Shown here: positions 1-7,014 of the stretch, in pieces | Numbering within the stretch: position 1 is the first letter of the stretch | How the letters are laid out: every line of letters begins with the position of its first letter | IMG/VR virus record: IMGVR_UViG_3300017710_000063 | Coordinates: 1-22,710 of that record | Strand: one strand, 5' to 3' | Origin: a virus | Length of the DNA stretch: 22,710 bases | Program-made: the position numbers and the translations under genes | The notes under the pieces: model-generated | Told to the model about the DNA's origin: nothing | Seen by the model: the letters and a program-made list of their open reading frames with translations, nothing else | Database searches by the model: none

Positions 1-222
1 AGTAATTTTGTAACCGAAATGGGTTGTGGTGCAGGAGAGGAAGGTACTGATAAACTCGTCAAGAAGTACAAGAAAGATACTCCGCAACAGAACGAAGATG
101 CAGTCGAACGTGCCAGAGATAAGATCAAGGCAGAGAAAGAGAGAGATCGTAGAAAGCATGATCGTGCATTAGATCGTGCCAGACTTGCTCGTGCAAGGAA
201 TAAGAATAGGGAGACCAAGTAA
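1..222 (+). CDS. C-terminal part of an unrecognised highly charged phage protein (5' truncated)
   Basis: The reading frame is open from base 1, so the gene begins upstream of the window and only about 73 codons are present. An internal ATG at 19 exists but has no clear ribosome binding site, so I treat the gene as truncated. The visible part is almost entirely charged: it is Lys, Arg, Glu and Asp rich with few hydrophobic residues, and its second half is an Arg/Lys/Ala stretch that looks helical or disordered. The TAA stop at 220-222 shares its last A with the ATG of the next gene, so the two are translationally coupled. A DNA-contacting internal or scaffold protein would suit this composition and the neighbouring head-type genes. 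That is inference; no domain is recognisable. Confidence 0.6.
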   Translation, partial: SNFVTEMGCGAGEEGTDKLVKKYKKDTPQQNEDAVERARDKIKAEKERDRRKHDRALDRARLARARNKNRETK

Positions 223-464
223 TGATAAAGATGGCATTGACCAAAGAGTCAGGGCAACTCATTGAGGGTGCACTGGCAGATAAGGCAAAGAAGTCTGGAA
301 TCTCTCTTGCTACATTACGGAAGGTATACAATCGTGGAGTGGCGGCATGGAAAACTGGTCATCGACCGGGAACCACACCACAACAATGGGGATACGCAAG
401 AGTAAATGCGTTCATAGTCAAAAAGAAAAAAGGTGGTTTGAACCACGATAAGGATTTAGCATAA
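222..464 (+). CDS. DUF5824-like conserved marine phage protein
   Basis: This 80-residue basic protein has a core of about residues 22-70 with the pattern VYNRGVAAWKTGHRPG, TTPQQWGYARVNAF and a final Lys-rich DKDLA. I recognise this block from many marine T4-like phage proteins and believe Pfam files it as DUF5824, whose function is unknown. In other phages the block can occur inside longer proteins; here it stands alone. The start at ATG 222 overlaps the previous TAA, and a GGGAG about 9 bases upstream supports it. A second ATG at 231 is possible. The gene ends immediately before the ATG of the 587-residue protein, so it belongs to the same head-type transcription unit. A basic, possibly nucleic-acid-binding role is a guess. 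Confidence 0.7.
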   Translation: MIKMALTKESGQLIEGALADKAKKSGISLATLRKVYNRGVAAWKTGHRPGTTPQQWGYARVNAFIVKKKKGGLNHDKDLA

Positions 465-2228
465 ATGAAAACTATTAAACAAATACTTGCCGAATGTAAA
501 GGTGAGGAAGACTTCAAACCACACATGATGTATGACCCCAAGACTGGAAAGGGTTATAAGGCAAACACCTATGCAGACCATGTGAAGATGGATAAGATGG
601 GTTACACCCACGAGAAACCAGAAATCAAAGAAGCAGCGGATCCCGTGGCGGCGGCATTCTTTGGTTCAATGTTTCTCACACTTTTACCATTTATGTACAT
701 AGCAGGGGATGCAATGCGAGATGACCTAAAAAAGTTGAAGGCAAAATCTGCAAAGAAAGGATTCAAACCTAGTAAAGAAGACCAAAGTCTTTTACAAAAG
801 TTTATTGCAATGGTTAAACGCAAAAAACCTGATGCTGTTTCAAAGGCAATGAAGAAGGCAAACGAGTCGGTTGAACTTGAAGAAGGTGTGAGTAAGACAT
901 ATAAAGGTAACACTATACACCAAGTAGGTAAACATAGAAGTTATGATGACATGGTGGCATATAAATTATCTAATGCAGATGCTAAAATTCTGAACAAGTT
1001 TATGAAGTCTGCAAGTGCAAAAGAACGCACACAAATGCATAATATGTTCTGGAAAACTGACGAGAAAGACACCGATGATGTCACGGCAGCGAAAGGCCCT
1101 AAGATGGCAATTGCCTACGCAAAGAAAAAAATCAACGAAGCATCTAATCCATATGCTAAAATAGGTGGTTCACCTAAAAATCCAGAGGTTAGGAAAAATC
1201 TTAAAAAGTCAATTGCAGACCTCAAAAAGAAAACTCATGGCAAGAGTAAAAAAGAAGAACTTGATGAAGCAAAGTCCTCGTCTGGTTACGAACTCTATCA
1301 CCGTGACTTCTCTGGTGCAATGCAACACGCATATGCACACGCAAAGAAGAAAGGTTTCATCGTAGACAAAGACGATGTTGACCACAAGGTGGCAATGGGG
1401 CCCAAGAGACCATCCAGTGGTAAGACCAATAAGTATATCCTAGATACCAACAAGAAACAGAAACTTCATGTACAGGTTGCAAACCTAGACAACAAACGGT
1501 ATGAGTTGAATATGTACATTGAAAGTGTACAACTAGACGAGTCTGTAATCTCTGATGTCAAAGACATTGTTGCCAAGAAACAGGCAAAGAAAATCCAAGG
1601 TGTCATGGTTGATATGTTTACTGCATCTGCCATCTCTCAGATTTACGACAAGGTAAATGATGTGAACAAGGGGAAGATGGACAAGATGAAAGTTACCCAA
1701 CTTGCTAACCTTGCAATGAAACTGATGAAGAAAGAGGAAGTTGAAGAAGGTTCTGCACATGACCGACTCCGTGCTAAACTCAAGAAGGGTGGACTGGACT
1801 TAGACAAACGAGCAAAAGACCGTAAGGCAGAGCACGAGAAACTCAAGAAGCAGTATGGTTTAAAGGACTCATTTGATCTGGCACAGTTCATGGAAAGTTC
1901 TCGTGCGAAACGAGATGCAATGTCTGCTATGGGCAAACGAGGTGTTGACCCTGCCGATGTAGATGACTACAAGGCATCCGATGATGATCGTAAGGCGGCA
2001 TCTAAGAATGTTCTGATGCAAATTCGTAAGGCATCTGACCTACCCAAAGGTGGTGATATTGAATTCCCTGATAGTAAAAAGAAGGGTAAGATTTCTCAAG
2101 ACGATGCCAAGATGATCGTCAAGATGTTTAACACCTTGAAGAAACCAGTGGACAAGACAAAGTTCCAGAAACTTATATCCAAAGATATGAGTGCAATCAA
2201 AACACTATTGAAGAGAATGGGTAGGTAG
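465..2228 (+). CDS. Modular phage internal or structural protein with serial prohead-protease-type sites
   Basis: The protein has 587 residues, is strongly charged and Lys-rich, and belongs to no enzyme family I know. The N-terminus (MKTIKQILAE then Cys) resembles the capsid-targeting peptides of T4 internal proteins, which the gp21 prohead protease removes after L/I-x-E. The same signal recurs inside: IKE56-A, LEE140-G, INE225-A, LDE268-A and LDE359-S, with weaker VEE428-G and FME477-S. They divide the chain into pieces of about 45-110 residues. Residues 61-84 form one hydrophobic helix. Residues 275-353, around the DFSGAMQHAYAHAKKKG stretch, form a domain I have seen in other marine phage proteins. 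The gene starts right after the previous TAA and its stop overlaps the GTG of the next gene. Inference: a polyprotein-like prohead component cut during head maturation. A tail or baseplate protein is the main alternative. Confidence 0.75.
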   Translation: MKTIKQILAECKGEEDFKPHMMYDPKTGKGYKANTYADHVKMDKMGYTHEKPEIKEAADPVAAAFFGSMFLTLLPFMYIAGDAMRDDLKKLKAKSAKKGFKPSKEDQSLLQKFIAMVKRKKPDAVSKAMKKANESVELEEGVSKTYKGNTIHQVGKHRSYDDMVAYKLSNADAKILNKFMKSASAKERTQMHNMFWKTDEKDTDDVTAAKGPKMAIAYAKKKINEASNPYAKIGGSPKNPEVRKNLKKSIADLKKKTHGKSKKEELDEAKSSSGYELYHRDFSGAMQHAYAHAKKKGFIVDKDDVDHKVAMGPKRPSSGKTNKYILDTNKKQKLHVQVANLDNKRYELNMYIESVQLDESVISDVKDIVAKKQAKKIQGVMVDMFTASAISQIYDKVNDVNKGKMDKMKVTQLANLAMKLMKKEEVEEGSAHDRLRAKLKKGGLDLDKRAKDRKAEHEKLKKQYGLKDSFDLAQFMESSRAKRDAMSAMGKRGVDPADVDDYKASDDDRKAASKNVLMQIRKASDLPKGGDIEFPDSKKKGKISQDDAKMIVKMFNTLKKPVDKTKFQKLISKDMSAIKTLLKRMGR

Positions 2229-2737
2229 TGAAATCGTTCAACGAACATTGTAGTTGTGGTTCAGAATCCGATCTGGTAGAGAACAACCTCTATCGGGTTG
2301 GTTCGGAGAAGTATTTCCAGTACTGGAGAGACTTGCGTGAACAGTACAATAGTGGTGAACTTGAAATCAAACCAAGTGAGATTGACATAATGGAATCCAA
2401 TCTTGGTGAGTTCGCACAGTTCAATGGTGAGGATGTTGCACTGGATTGTATCTTTGAAGAGAAACAACCTGAACTAAACAAACCAAAGAAGGGTGGGTCA
2501 AAGAAGTACTATGTGTATGTCAAAGACCCATCGACTGGTAATATAAAGAAAATATCTTGGGGTGATACTACTGGACTGAAAGTCAAGTTGAATGACCCGA
2601 AGGCACGGAAGTCATTTGCCGCTCGTCATAAGTGCGATCAAGCAAATGATAAGACCACAGCAAGATACTGGGCGTGTAGACTGCCTCGGTATGCGAAACA
2701 ACTAGGACTCTCTGGTGGAGGATCATTCTTTTGGTAA
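2228..2737 (+). CDS. Conserved marine phage protein with Cys-containing C-terminal domain
   Basis: This 169-residue protein starts at GTG 2228, which overlaps the preceding TAG by one base. Residues 50-80 hold the acidic segment DIMESNLGEFAQF followed by VALDCIFEE. Residues 85-155 form a basic domain beginning NKPKKGGSKKYYVYVKDP, with SWGDTTG and a Cys-bearing end (ARHKCDQ, then ARYWACRLPR). I recognise this arrangement from hypothetical proteins of T4-like cyanophages and related marine phages, but no function is established to my knowledge. I54-M-E56 before Ser fits the prohead-protease motif, and the MKSFNEH start resembles other capsid-targeting leaders, so it may be packaged and processed. 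Its Cys residues (8, 10, 74, 136, 150) could bind metal. The family resemblance is clear to me; the role is inferred from neighbours only. Confidence 0.7.
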   Translation: MKSFNEHCSCGSESDLVENNLYRVGSEKYFQYWRDLREQYNSGELEIKPSEIDIMESNLGEFAQFNGEDVALDCIFEEKQPELNKPKKGGSKKYYVYVKDPSTGNIKKISWGDTTGLKVKLNDPKARKSFAARHKCDQANDKTTARYWACRLPRYAKQLGLSGGGSFFW

Positions 2738-2994
2738 AACCTTATTTGGAGTTAAAGGTTCGTAATGGTAAGATTAGGGTTTTTAGGGATAGTGTCAACG
2801 AAGAAGATTTGATCTGGCATAGAGACAAGAAAGACCGAACTCTTATTGTCCTCGAAGGGTTTGGTTGGCAGTTACAACTAGATAATGAAGAACCTAAAGA
2901 TTTACTTGAAGGTCATAGTTACAGTATAGACAAAATGGAGTACCACAGAATCATCAAAGGAACAGGTGATCTTGTTGTACGAATTTACGAATAA
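2731..2994 (+). CDS. Small cupin-like phage protein
   Basis: This 87-residue protein appears to start at TTG 2731: GGAGG at 2717-2721 lies 9 bases upstream and no in-frame ATG occurs before the conserved core. The chain reads as alternating beta strands, with IWHRDKKDRTLIVLEGFGWQLQLD, a turn with EGHSYSIDKMEYHRIIKG, and a final strand LVVRIYE. The WHRD pair and the later EYHR lie where the two metal-binding motifs of a cupin barrel would be, so a small single-domain cupin fold is likely. Similar short proteins occur in many marine phages. No catalytic function can be assigned. It overlaps the end of the upstream gene by 7 bases, so translation is coupled. Confidence 0.6.
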   Translation: MVKPYLELKVRNGKIRVFRDSVNEEDLIWHRDKKDRTLIVLEGFGWQLQLDNEEPKDLLEGHSYSIDKMEYHRIIKGTGDLVVRIYE

Positions 2995-3002
2995 AGAATT
3001 AA

Positions 3003-3020
3003 AGTCTTATAAATAAGACT
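3003..3020 (+). promoter_or_regulatory. T4-type late promoter box inside a perfect palindrome
   Basis: TATAAATA at 3008-3015 matches the T4 late-promoter consensus exactly. It sits at the centre of an inverted repeat, AGTCTTAT (3003-3010) and ATAAGACT (3013-3020), with a 2-base loop. By T4 spacing the transcript would start near 3021, giving a 14- or 29-base leader to the two candidate ATGs at 3035 and 3050. The palindrome could be incidental or could be a recognition feature. Confidence 0.6.
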
Positions 3021-3034
3021 ATAATCTAAATTTA

Positions 3035-3367
3035 ATGGGTAATCCGAGCATGGCAACTAAAGAGACACAATCAGTCAAACTTGCGAGGTTAGAGGCAGAC
3101 TCTACCGTAAGATTTGACCGTATAGAGGTAAAGATTGATAAACTTGCAGAGGCATTAGTTGCACTTGCTCGTGTAGAAGAGAAAATGATGGCAATGGAGA
3201 AGAACAATCAAAATCAATACGAGAGAATGAACAGGTTCTCTCAGAAGTTAGATGAGATCGAGAAAAAAGTGGATGATAATGCCCATACTGTTGCAATTAT
3301 CAACAAAGTTGTATATCTAATAGGGGCAGCGATAGTCGCAGGTCTCGTTAATTATTTGTGGATGTAG
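3035..3367 (+). CDS. Coiled-coil protein with C-terminal membrane anchor (XhlA-like)
   Basis: The protein has 110 residues. Residues about 13-85 have a heptad-like pattern (VKLARLEAD, IEVKIDKLAEALVAL, RMNRFSQKLDEIEKKVDD), indicating a long coiled coil. Residues 91-109 are a hydrophobic segment (VVYLIGAAIVAGLVNYLW) ending almost at the C-terminus. A soluble coiled coil with one terminal anchor resembles XhlA-type haemolysin or holin-accessory proteins, so a role in lysis or at the membrane is reasonable; a virion role is also possible. ATG 3035 and in-frame ATG 3050 (protein beginning MATKETQ) are both possible starts, neither with a strong ribosome binding site. It follows the late promoter box at 3008. 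Confidence 0.65.
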   Translation: MGNPSMATKETQSVKLARLEADSTVRFDRIEVKIDKLAEALVALARVEEKMMAMEKNNQNQYERMNRFSQKLDEIEKKVDDNAHTVAIINKVVYLIGAAIVAGLVNYLWM

Positions 3368-3377
3368 GAGAACAACC

Positions 3378-4562
3378 ATGCAAAGAAAAGATATGAAATC
3401 ACTAATGGATGCCTACAACCAAGTCATCCAAGGTGAAGAAGCACTTGCGATTGACGAAGCAAGACAAATGAAAGACCCCAAGAAGGACTCTATGGTTCAG
3501 AAAGGTGGTAAAACAATCGTAATCGATAAGTCAAAAGAGAAAGAATACCTCAAGAAAGGTTGGCAACTCGCAGAGAAGAAGAAACTCGACCCTGTTGACG
3601 ATGCAGAGAACGATAAGAAATTCAAAGACCGTAAAGACAAAGACATCGACAACGATGGAGATGTTGATTCGTCTGACGAGTATCTACACAAGAAACGCAA
3701 AGCAACTGACGATGCGATTGACGGTGGCAAAAAACCTGCTAAGAAAGAAGAAGATGAAGAAGAGGGTGATGACGAAGAAGAGAAGGAAGCACCCAAAGTT
3801 GCAGGGAAGAAAGATGACAAGAAGAAAGTTGCATCTAATGCCAAGACTGCTGAAATCTCTAAGATCGGTGAAGCAACCGAAGCACTTCTTGATATGTTCG
3901 AGAACATTCTAGGTGAACGCAAAGAGACCGCAGGGGCAACCAAACCCGAAGGTGTTATGGACAAGGAATCACCTAAGTCTAAAGAGTTCGCAAAGGCACA
4001 CGACAAGTCTGACAAGAAGATCGAAGATAACGAAGAAGATGCCAAGAAGAAGTCTAAGTCTGCCGAAGATGCAACCAAAGCATCATCTGGTAAACGACCA
4101 CAGGACAATGCCACTGGTGACAAGAATGTTGTGAAGTCTACCGAAGTCAAGGAAGAAGTTGAACTCGAAGAAGCACTAAAGACTACTCATGTACTTGTAG
4201 ATACTGCTGATGGTAATAAGATTGTATCATCTGCCGCTGGTTCAAATGCTGAGAAGAATTTGAAAAGTTCTATTGCATCTGCTGAGAAACCTCCAATGAA
4301 CATCAAAGACAAAAAGACTTTGAAAATTGTTCAATTGAAGAAACCTGTTAGTCAAAAGAAAGCAGATGACATGATGGGTCAACCTCTGAAAGAAGAGACT
4401 GCGGAAGATATTATCGCACAGGCACAAGACATCATCAATGGTAAGACCGTATCTGAGATTGCTGATTTGAGTTCTGACAAACAAAAGAATCCACACGATG
4501 CTCGTACCAGAGAAGCAAAAGCATTCTTAGAACGCATGGCAAAGAGACGAGGATACAAATGA
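3378..4562 (+). CDS. Acidic phage structural or internal protein with EF-hand loop and prohead-protease-type sites
   Basis: This 394-residue, highly charged protein starts at ATG 3378 with AGGAG 7 bases upstream. Prohead-protease-type motifs occur at IDE27-A, IGE165-A and LEE265-A. Residues 89-100 (DIDNDGDVDSSD) form a canonical 12-position EF-hand calcium loop with Asp at 1, 3, 5, 9 and 12 and Gly at 6; the surrounding DKDIDNDGDVDSSDEYLHKK block recurs in marine phage proteins. Residues 115-150 and 180-260 are low-complexity Lys/Glu/Asp segments, probably disordered. The region after 266 (ALKTTHVLVDTADG onward) looks folded. The stop overlaps the next ATG (ATGA). Cleavage would give about four pieces. 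A scaffold-like or internal head role is the preferred inference from composition and sites; no direct homologue function is known to me. Confidence 0.7.
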   Translation: MQRKDMKSLMDAYNQVIQGEEALAIDEARQMKDPKKDSMVQKGGKTIVIDKSKEKEYLKKGWQLAEKKKLDPVDDAENDKKFKDRKDKDIDNDGDVDSSDEYLHKKRKATDDAIDGGKKPAKKEEDEEEGDDEEEKEAPKVAGKKDDKKKVASNAKTAEISKIGEATEALLDMFENILGERKETAGATKPEGVMDKESPKSKEFAKAHDKSDKKIEDNEEDAKKKSKSAEDATKASSGKRPQDNATGDKNVVKSTEVKEEVELEEALKTTHVLVDTADGNKIVSSAAGSNAEKNLKSSIASAEKPPMNIKDKKTLKIVQLKKPVSQKKADDMMGQPLKEETAEDIIAQAQDIINGKTVSEIADLSSDKQKNPHDARTREAKAFLERMAKRRGYK

Positions 4563-4825
4563 ACACAGTAGTCTTACAAGGAACAGAAGCAGCGTGTGGT
4601 ACTGCCACTGGTACTGCTTCTAATTTTGGTGGTGCATCCGCAGTACGATTAATCAATACTGGTACTGCGGTTCACTTGGTAACTTTGGAGCAAGCAGGAG
4701 GTACTGATATTGGTACCTGTACTATTGCTCCCAAAGAAGTAGTTGTTTTGAAGAAAGCACCTACTGATAAAATATTCGCTGCCAATGCCGCTGTACTTGG
4801 TGTAGCAGTCGGATTCTCACATTAA
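4559..4825 (+). CDS. Small Ala/Gly/Thr-rich conserved phage protein
   Basis: This 88-residue protein overlaps the preceding gene by ATGA. It is rich in Ala, Gly, Thr and Val, with alternating short strands and turns (GTEAACGTATGTASNFGG, then VRLINTGTAVHLVTLE) and an end around APTDKIFAANAAVLG. It has no signal peptide or charged tail and is probably a small all-beta fold. Very similar short proteins are familiar from uncultured marine phages, without assigned function. Its place at the end of a head-type cluster makes a minor virion or decoration protein plausible, but nothing in the sequence proves that. Confidence 0.6.
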   Translation: MNTVVLQGTEAACGTATGTASNFGGASAVRLINTGTAVHLVTLEQAGGTDIGTCTIAPKEVVVLKKAPTDKIFAANAAVLGVAVGFSH

Positions 4826-4840
4826 TAAAAGGTAAATATT

Positions 4841-5191
4841 ATGGCAATCAAAGCACCCGCTTGGTGTGAACACGCAGTTCCCACCGCAAATGGTTGGGAA
4901 GATCCCGTAACTGGTGAATTGTTCAAGTCTGGTGGATTCACACCCGAACAAATCGCAGAGTTTCACGGTGTAACCGCACCACAAAAAGAACCCGAAGTAC
5001 TGGTAGAAGTACCTGTAAACGACTTTGAGAAAGAACCAGTTCAAACTCTTACCGAAGCACCAGTAGGTGGTAAGTCTCTCGAAGAGATGAGTAAGATTGA
5101 ACTAGAAGCACTAGGTCGTACCCACGGTATTGAATTGGATCGTAGAAAATCCAAAGCATCACTTGTAGAAGAAGTCAAAGAAGTACTCTAA
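4841..5191 (+). CDS. Phage protein with HeH/LEM-like C-terminal domain
   Basis: This 116-residue protein starts at ATG 4841 behind an AAAGG. Residues 1-42 (from APAWCEHAVPTANGWEDP to TPEQIAEFHG) form an N-terminal module I have seen in other marine phage proteins. Residues 45-75 are a Pro/Glu/Val-rich linker. Residues 78-116 (KSLEEMSKIELEALGRTHG, then IELDRRKSKASLVEEVKEVL) have the two-helix pattern of HeH/LEM or SAP-like domains, which often sit at the ends of phage head-associated or DNA-contacting proteins. It is the last gene before the hairpin at 5204, so it probably closes the head-type unit. The exact role is unknown. Confidence 0.6.
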   Translation: MAIKAPAWCEHAVPTANGWEDPVTGELFKSGGFTPEQIAEFHGVTAPQKEPEVLVEVPVNDFEKEPVQTLTEAPVGGKSLEEMSKIELEALGRTHGIELDRRKSKASLVEEVKEVL

Positions 5192-5203
5192 AACAATTCG
5201 TGT

Positions 5204-5242
5204 CAACTGAGTGGGTATATATAAAATGAACCCACTCAGTTG
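5204..5242 (+). promoter_or_regulatory. 13-bp perfect inverted repeat enclosing a late-promoter-like box
   Basis: CAACTGAGTGGGT (5204-5216) pairs perfectly with ACCCACTCAGTTG (5230-5242) around a 13-base AT-rich loop. The loop holds TATATAAAAT, close to the late box TATAAATA. There is no T-run after the stem, so this is not a classic rho-independent terminator. It separates the head-type genes from the glycosyltransferase cassette, whose first ATG is at 5260. A transcript starting just after the box would carry only the right arm. Confidence 0.55.
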
Positions 5243-5259
5243 TATACGGAATTGCTCAT

Positions 5260-6213
5260 ATGTTAAAGTTCTATGTTCTCTGGACAAGAGACATCGATAA
5301 CCTCAAACGATCTACATCAATCATCCCCAAAGATCAACTCATAGTAATAATAAACTCACAGGACAACCTGAATGTCTCGGTGGGTGTACAATACTGCTCA
5401 GATAATCAAATAGAATTTCAAGTGACCAAATCAGATGGTACCCCTGCCACTGGTAAGAACTCCGTACTAAAACATTTTATCAATAATCCAGATGCAACCT
5501 ACATGGTGGCAATTGATGGAGATGACTATCTGACTCCGTATGGGGTGAAGGTGTATCAAGAACTTGCAGATCATCCTGAACCACCTGATATGGTCGTGTT
5601 GTACAGACAGTTGGGATTGAATGGTGGTGATTCATCTCTCTTTGATAAACCTCACGCAAAGCAAAGAATACCTGATGTTTATCTTCCATCCTTTCCTTTT
5701 GATAAGAGTATAGATGTAGGTCTGAATTACAAATCATTATATGAAATGTTTAGGGGATGGCAGTATAACGAGACCCACGAGAATGCACATAGATGGGCAG
5801 AAGATAGGGTTGAGTTACAGGAGATAGTAAGAACACTGATGGAATCTTGGGAGGCAATGTGTCGTATGGTCTGGCATTCCAAAGAAGTGGCAAAGGTTAT
5901 GCACTACGACAATTCGATCATTGTCGGAGAAGATACCCTACAGTTCTTGAAGTTGAAAAAGATTGCATTGGTGAACCAGTCACTAAGAATCTATCGTAGA
6001 AAAGAGAGGAACATACCGACTTACATTTACGATAATAGTGATGATAAAGATTCTGTGATGGGAGAGAGGAGATATGACTGGGACTGGATGAGACCATTTA
6101 TTGATGCTATACATAATGATGTAGACTACAAGGACTTTCCGAAATATGCGAGTCTACCTGAATTTTTAGATGATGACTGGACACGATCTTGGATAAACAA
6201 TGCAATTAACTAA
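5260..6213 (+). CDS. GT-A-type glycosyltransferase (family 2-like)
   Basis: The protein has 317 residues. The N-terminus alternates strand and loop as in a nucleotide-sugar-binding Rossmann-like domain (MLKFYVLWTR, later QLIVIINSQ). Residues 59-72 (DGTPATGKNSVLKH) correspond to the segment before the DXD motif in GT2 enzymes. Residues 83-90 (VAIDGDDY) supply the metal/nucleotide-sugar-binding DXD. The C-terminal half is helical, rich in Trp and Tyr, and not diagnostic. The expected reaction is transfer of a sugar from a nucleotide sugar to an unknown acceptor in the cytosol, such as a virion protein, host surface glycan or modified base. It heads a set of overlapping genes and overlaps the next one by 14 bases. 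The fold assignment is fairly safe; substrate and acceptor cannot be read from the sequence. Confidence 0.7.
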   Translation: MLKFYVLWTRDIDNLKRSTSIIPKDQLIVIINSQDNLNVSVGVQYCSDNQIEFQVTKSDGTPATGKNSVLKHFINNPDATYMVAIDGDDYLTPYGVKVYQELADHPEPPDMVVLYRQLGLNGGDSSLFDKPHAKQRIPDVYLPSFPFDKSIDVGLNYKSLYEMFRGWQYNETHENAHRWAEDRVELQEIVRTLMESWEAMCRMVWHSKEVAKVMHYDNSIIVGEDTLQFLKLKKIALVNQSLRIYRRKERNIPTYIYDNSDDKDSVMGERRYDWDWMRPFIDAIHNDVDYKDFPKYASLPEFLDDDWTRSWINNAIN

Positions 6214-6559
6214 AGACAACCTTACACTATTTGCCGCTCAACACTATCACAATCCCATGTGTATTGACGGTGAAGAATTTCACAAAGATTTAAAGAAATT
6301 CAAATATGTGAAACGACTACTCAATCGGTACAGAGATACTGGGGTGTTGTCCGAGAGACTCATTCTCAATCACCTCATAGTAATATTCAATGTCTTTGGT
6401 TACGAAGCAGGACTGGACATCCTAGAACTCAAAATAGAACTTGACCAGTGGGGTGCACTCAAACCATTCCTCATATACCTACAGGCAATCAAGAACACCG
6501 AGTACACTAATATAGTGATGGACAAGACTGTAATTGAGGCACTACGAAACTTGACATGA
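6200..6559 (+). CDS. Conserved T4-like phage protein of unknown function
   Basis: This 119-residue, mainly helical protein has a recognisable core: FAAQHYHNP, then EEFHKDLKKFKYVKRLLNRY, then LSERLILNHLIVIFNVFG. I know this pattern from hypothetical proteins of marine T4-like phages, where it is widespread, but no function is established to my knowledge. It has no membrane segment, cofactor motif or Cys cluster. It overlaps the glycosyltransferase by 14 bases upstream and the first CxxCxxCC gene by ATGA downstream, so it is made with that cassette. In other phages this family often lies near structural or late genes, so membership here may reflect transcription timing rather than shared function. 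Confidence 0.65.
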   Translation: MQLTKDNLTLFAAQHYHNPMCIDGEEFHKDLKKFKYVKRLLNRYRDTGVLSERLILNHLIVIFNVFGYEAGLDILELKIELDQWGALKPFLIYLQAIKNTEYTNIVMDKTVIEALRNLT

Positions 6560-7014
6560 TTGTTCCAACTGAACCAAGGTGTGGGGATTGCACTGTGTGT
6601 TGTGAAATTGAAGGATTTACTGGTGAATGGTCATGTACAGACAAGTATAACGAAGCAGAAAAGTTTGGTGTAAAGTATGATCCATTTCAGACTTGCAACA
6701 AACTTTGTGACACAGGGTGTTCTATCCAAGAAAACAAACCTCGTATCTGTAGTGAGTTCTTCTGTTCTTATATCGAACACGATTTAGATGAAGTATATTA
6801 TCCAAAGAACTCTAGGTTTGTGGCACACATTGATTTAGATATGAATCCTGATTTAATTGTTATTATCTCAAAAGACATGACCCTACCACCAGAGATTCAA
6901 TATGATAATAACAAAAAACTTTTGGATGATCTCGTTGAGGAAATACAGGTTTGTGAAGGGAGAAGGTTTAGAGTACAATTCATAACCAAACAAGGGGATA
7001 TGTTGTTACGATGA
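6556..7014 (+). CDS. YkgJ-family CxxCxxCC metal-binding protein, copy 1
   Basis: This 152-residue protein has the family signature at residues 9-16 (CGDCTVCC) and the second Cys cluster C47, C51, C55, C65 and C70 in the arrangement CNKLCDTGCSIQENKPRICSEFFC. This is the pattern of the CxxCxxCC zinc/iron-chelating domain (YkgJ, UPF0153, PF03692), a family with little direct biochemistry. Copy 1 has an additional Cys27. The N-terminal domain is followed by about 70 residues with the motif TLPPEIQYDNNKKLLDDL. It overlaps its neighbours on both sides by ATGA. The metal (zinc or iron) and role are unknown: metal delivery, a redox partner, or part of a modification enzyme are all possible. It is one half of a tandem duplication with the next gene. 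Confidence 0.85.
   Translation: MIVPTEPRCGDCTVCCEIEGFTGEWSCTDKYNEAEKFGVKYDPFQTCNKLCDTGCSIQENKPRICSEFFCSYIEHDLDEVYYPKNSRFVAHIDLDMNPDLIVIISKDMTLPPEIQYDNNKKLLDDLVEEIQVCEGRRFRVQFITKQGDMLLR

Noticed and set aside
3497-4150. 217-residue open frame on the minus strand
   Set aside because: Serine-rich complement of a Lys/Glu/Asp-rich coding region, with no start context; it is a shadow of the acidic plus-strand gene.
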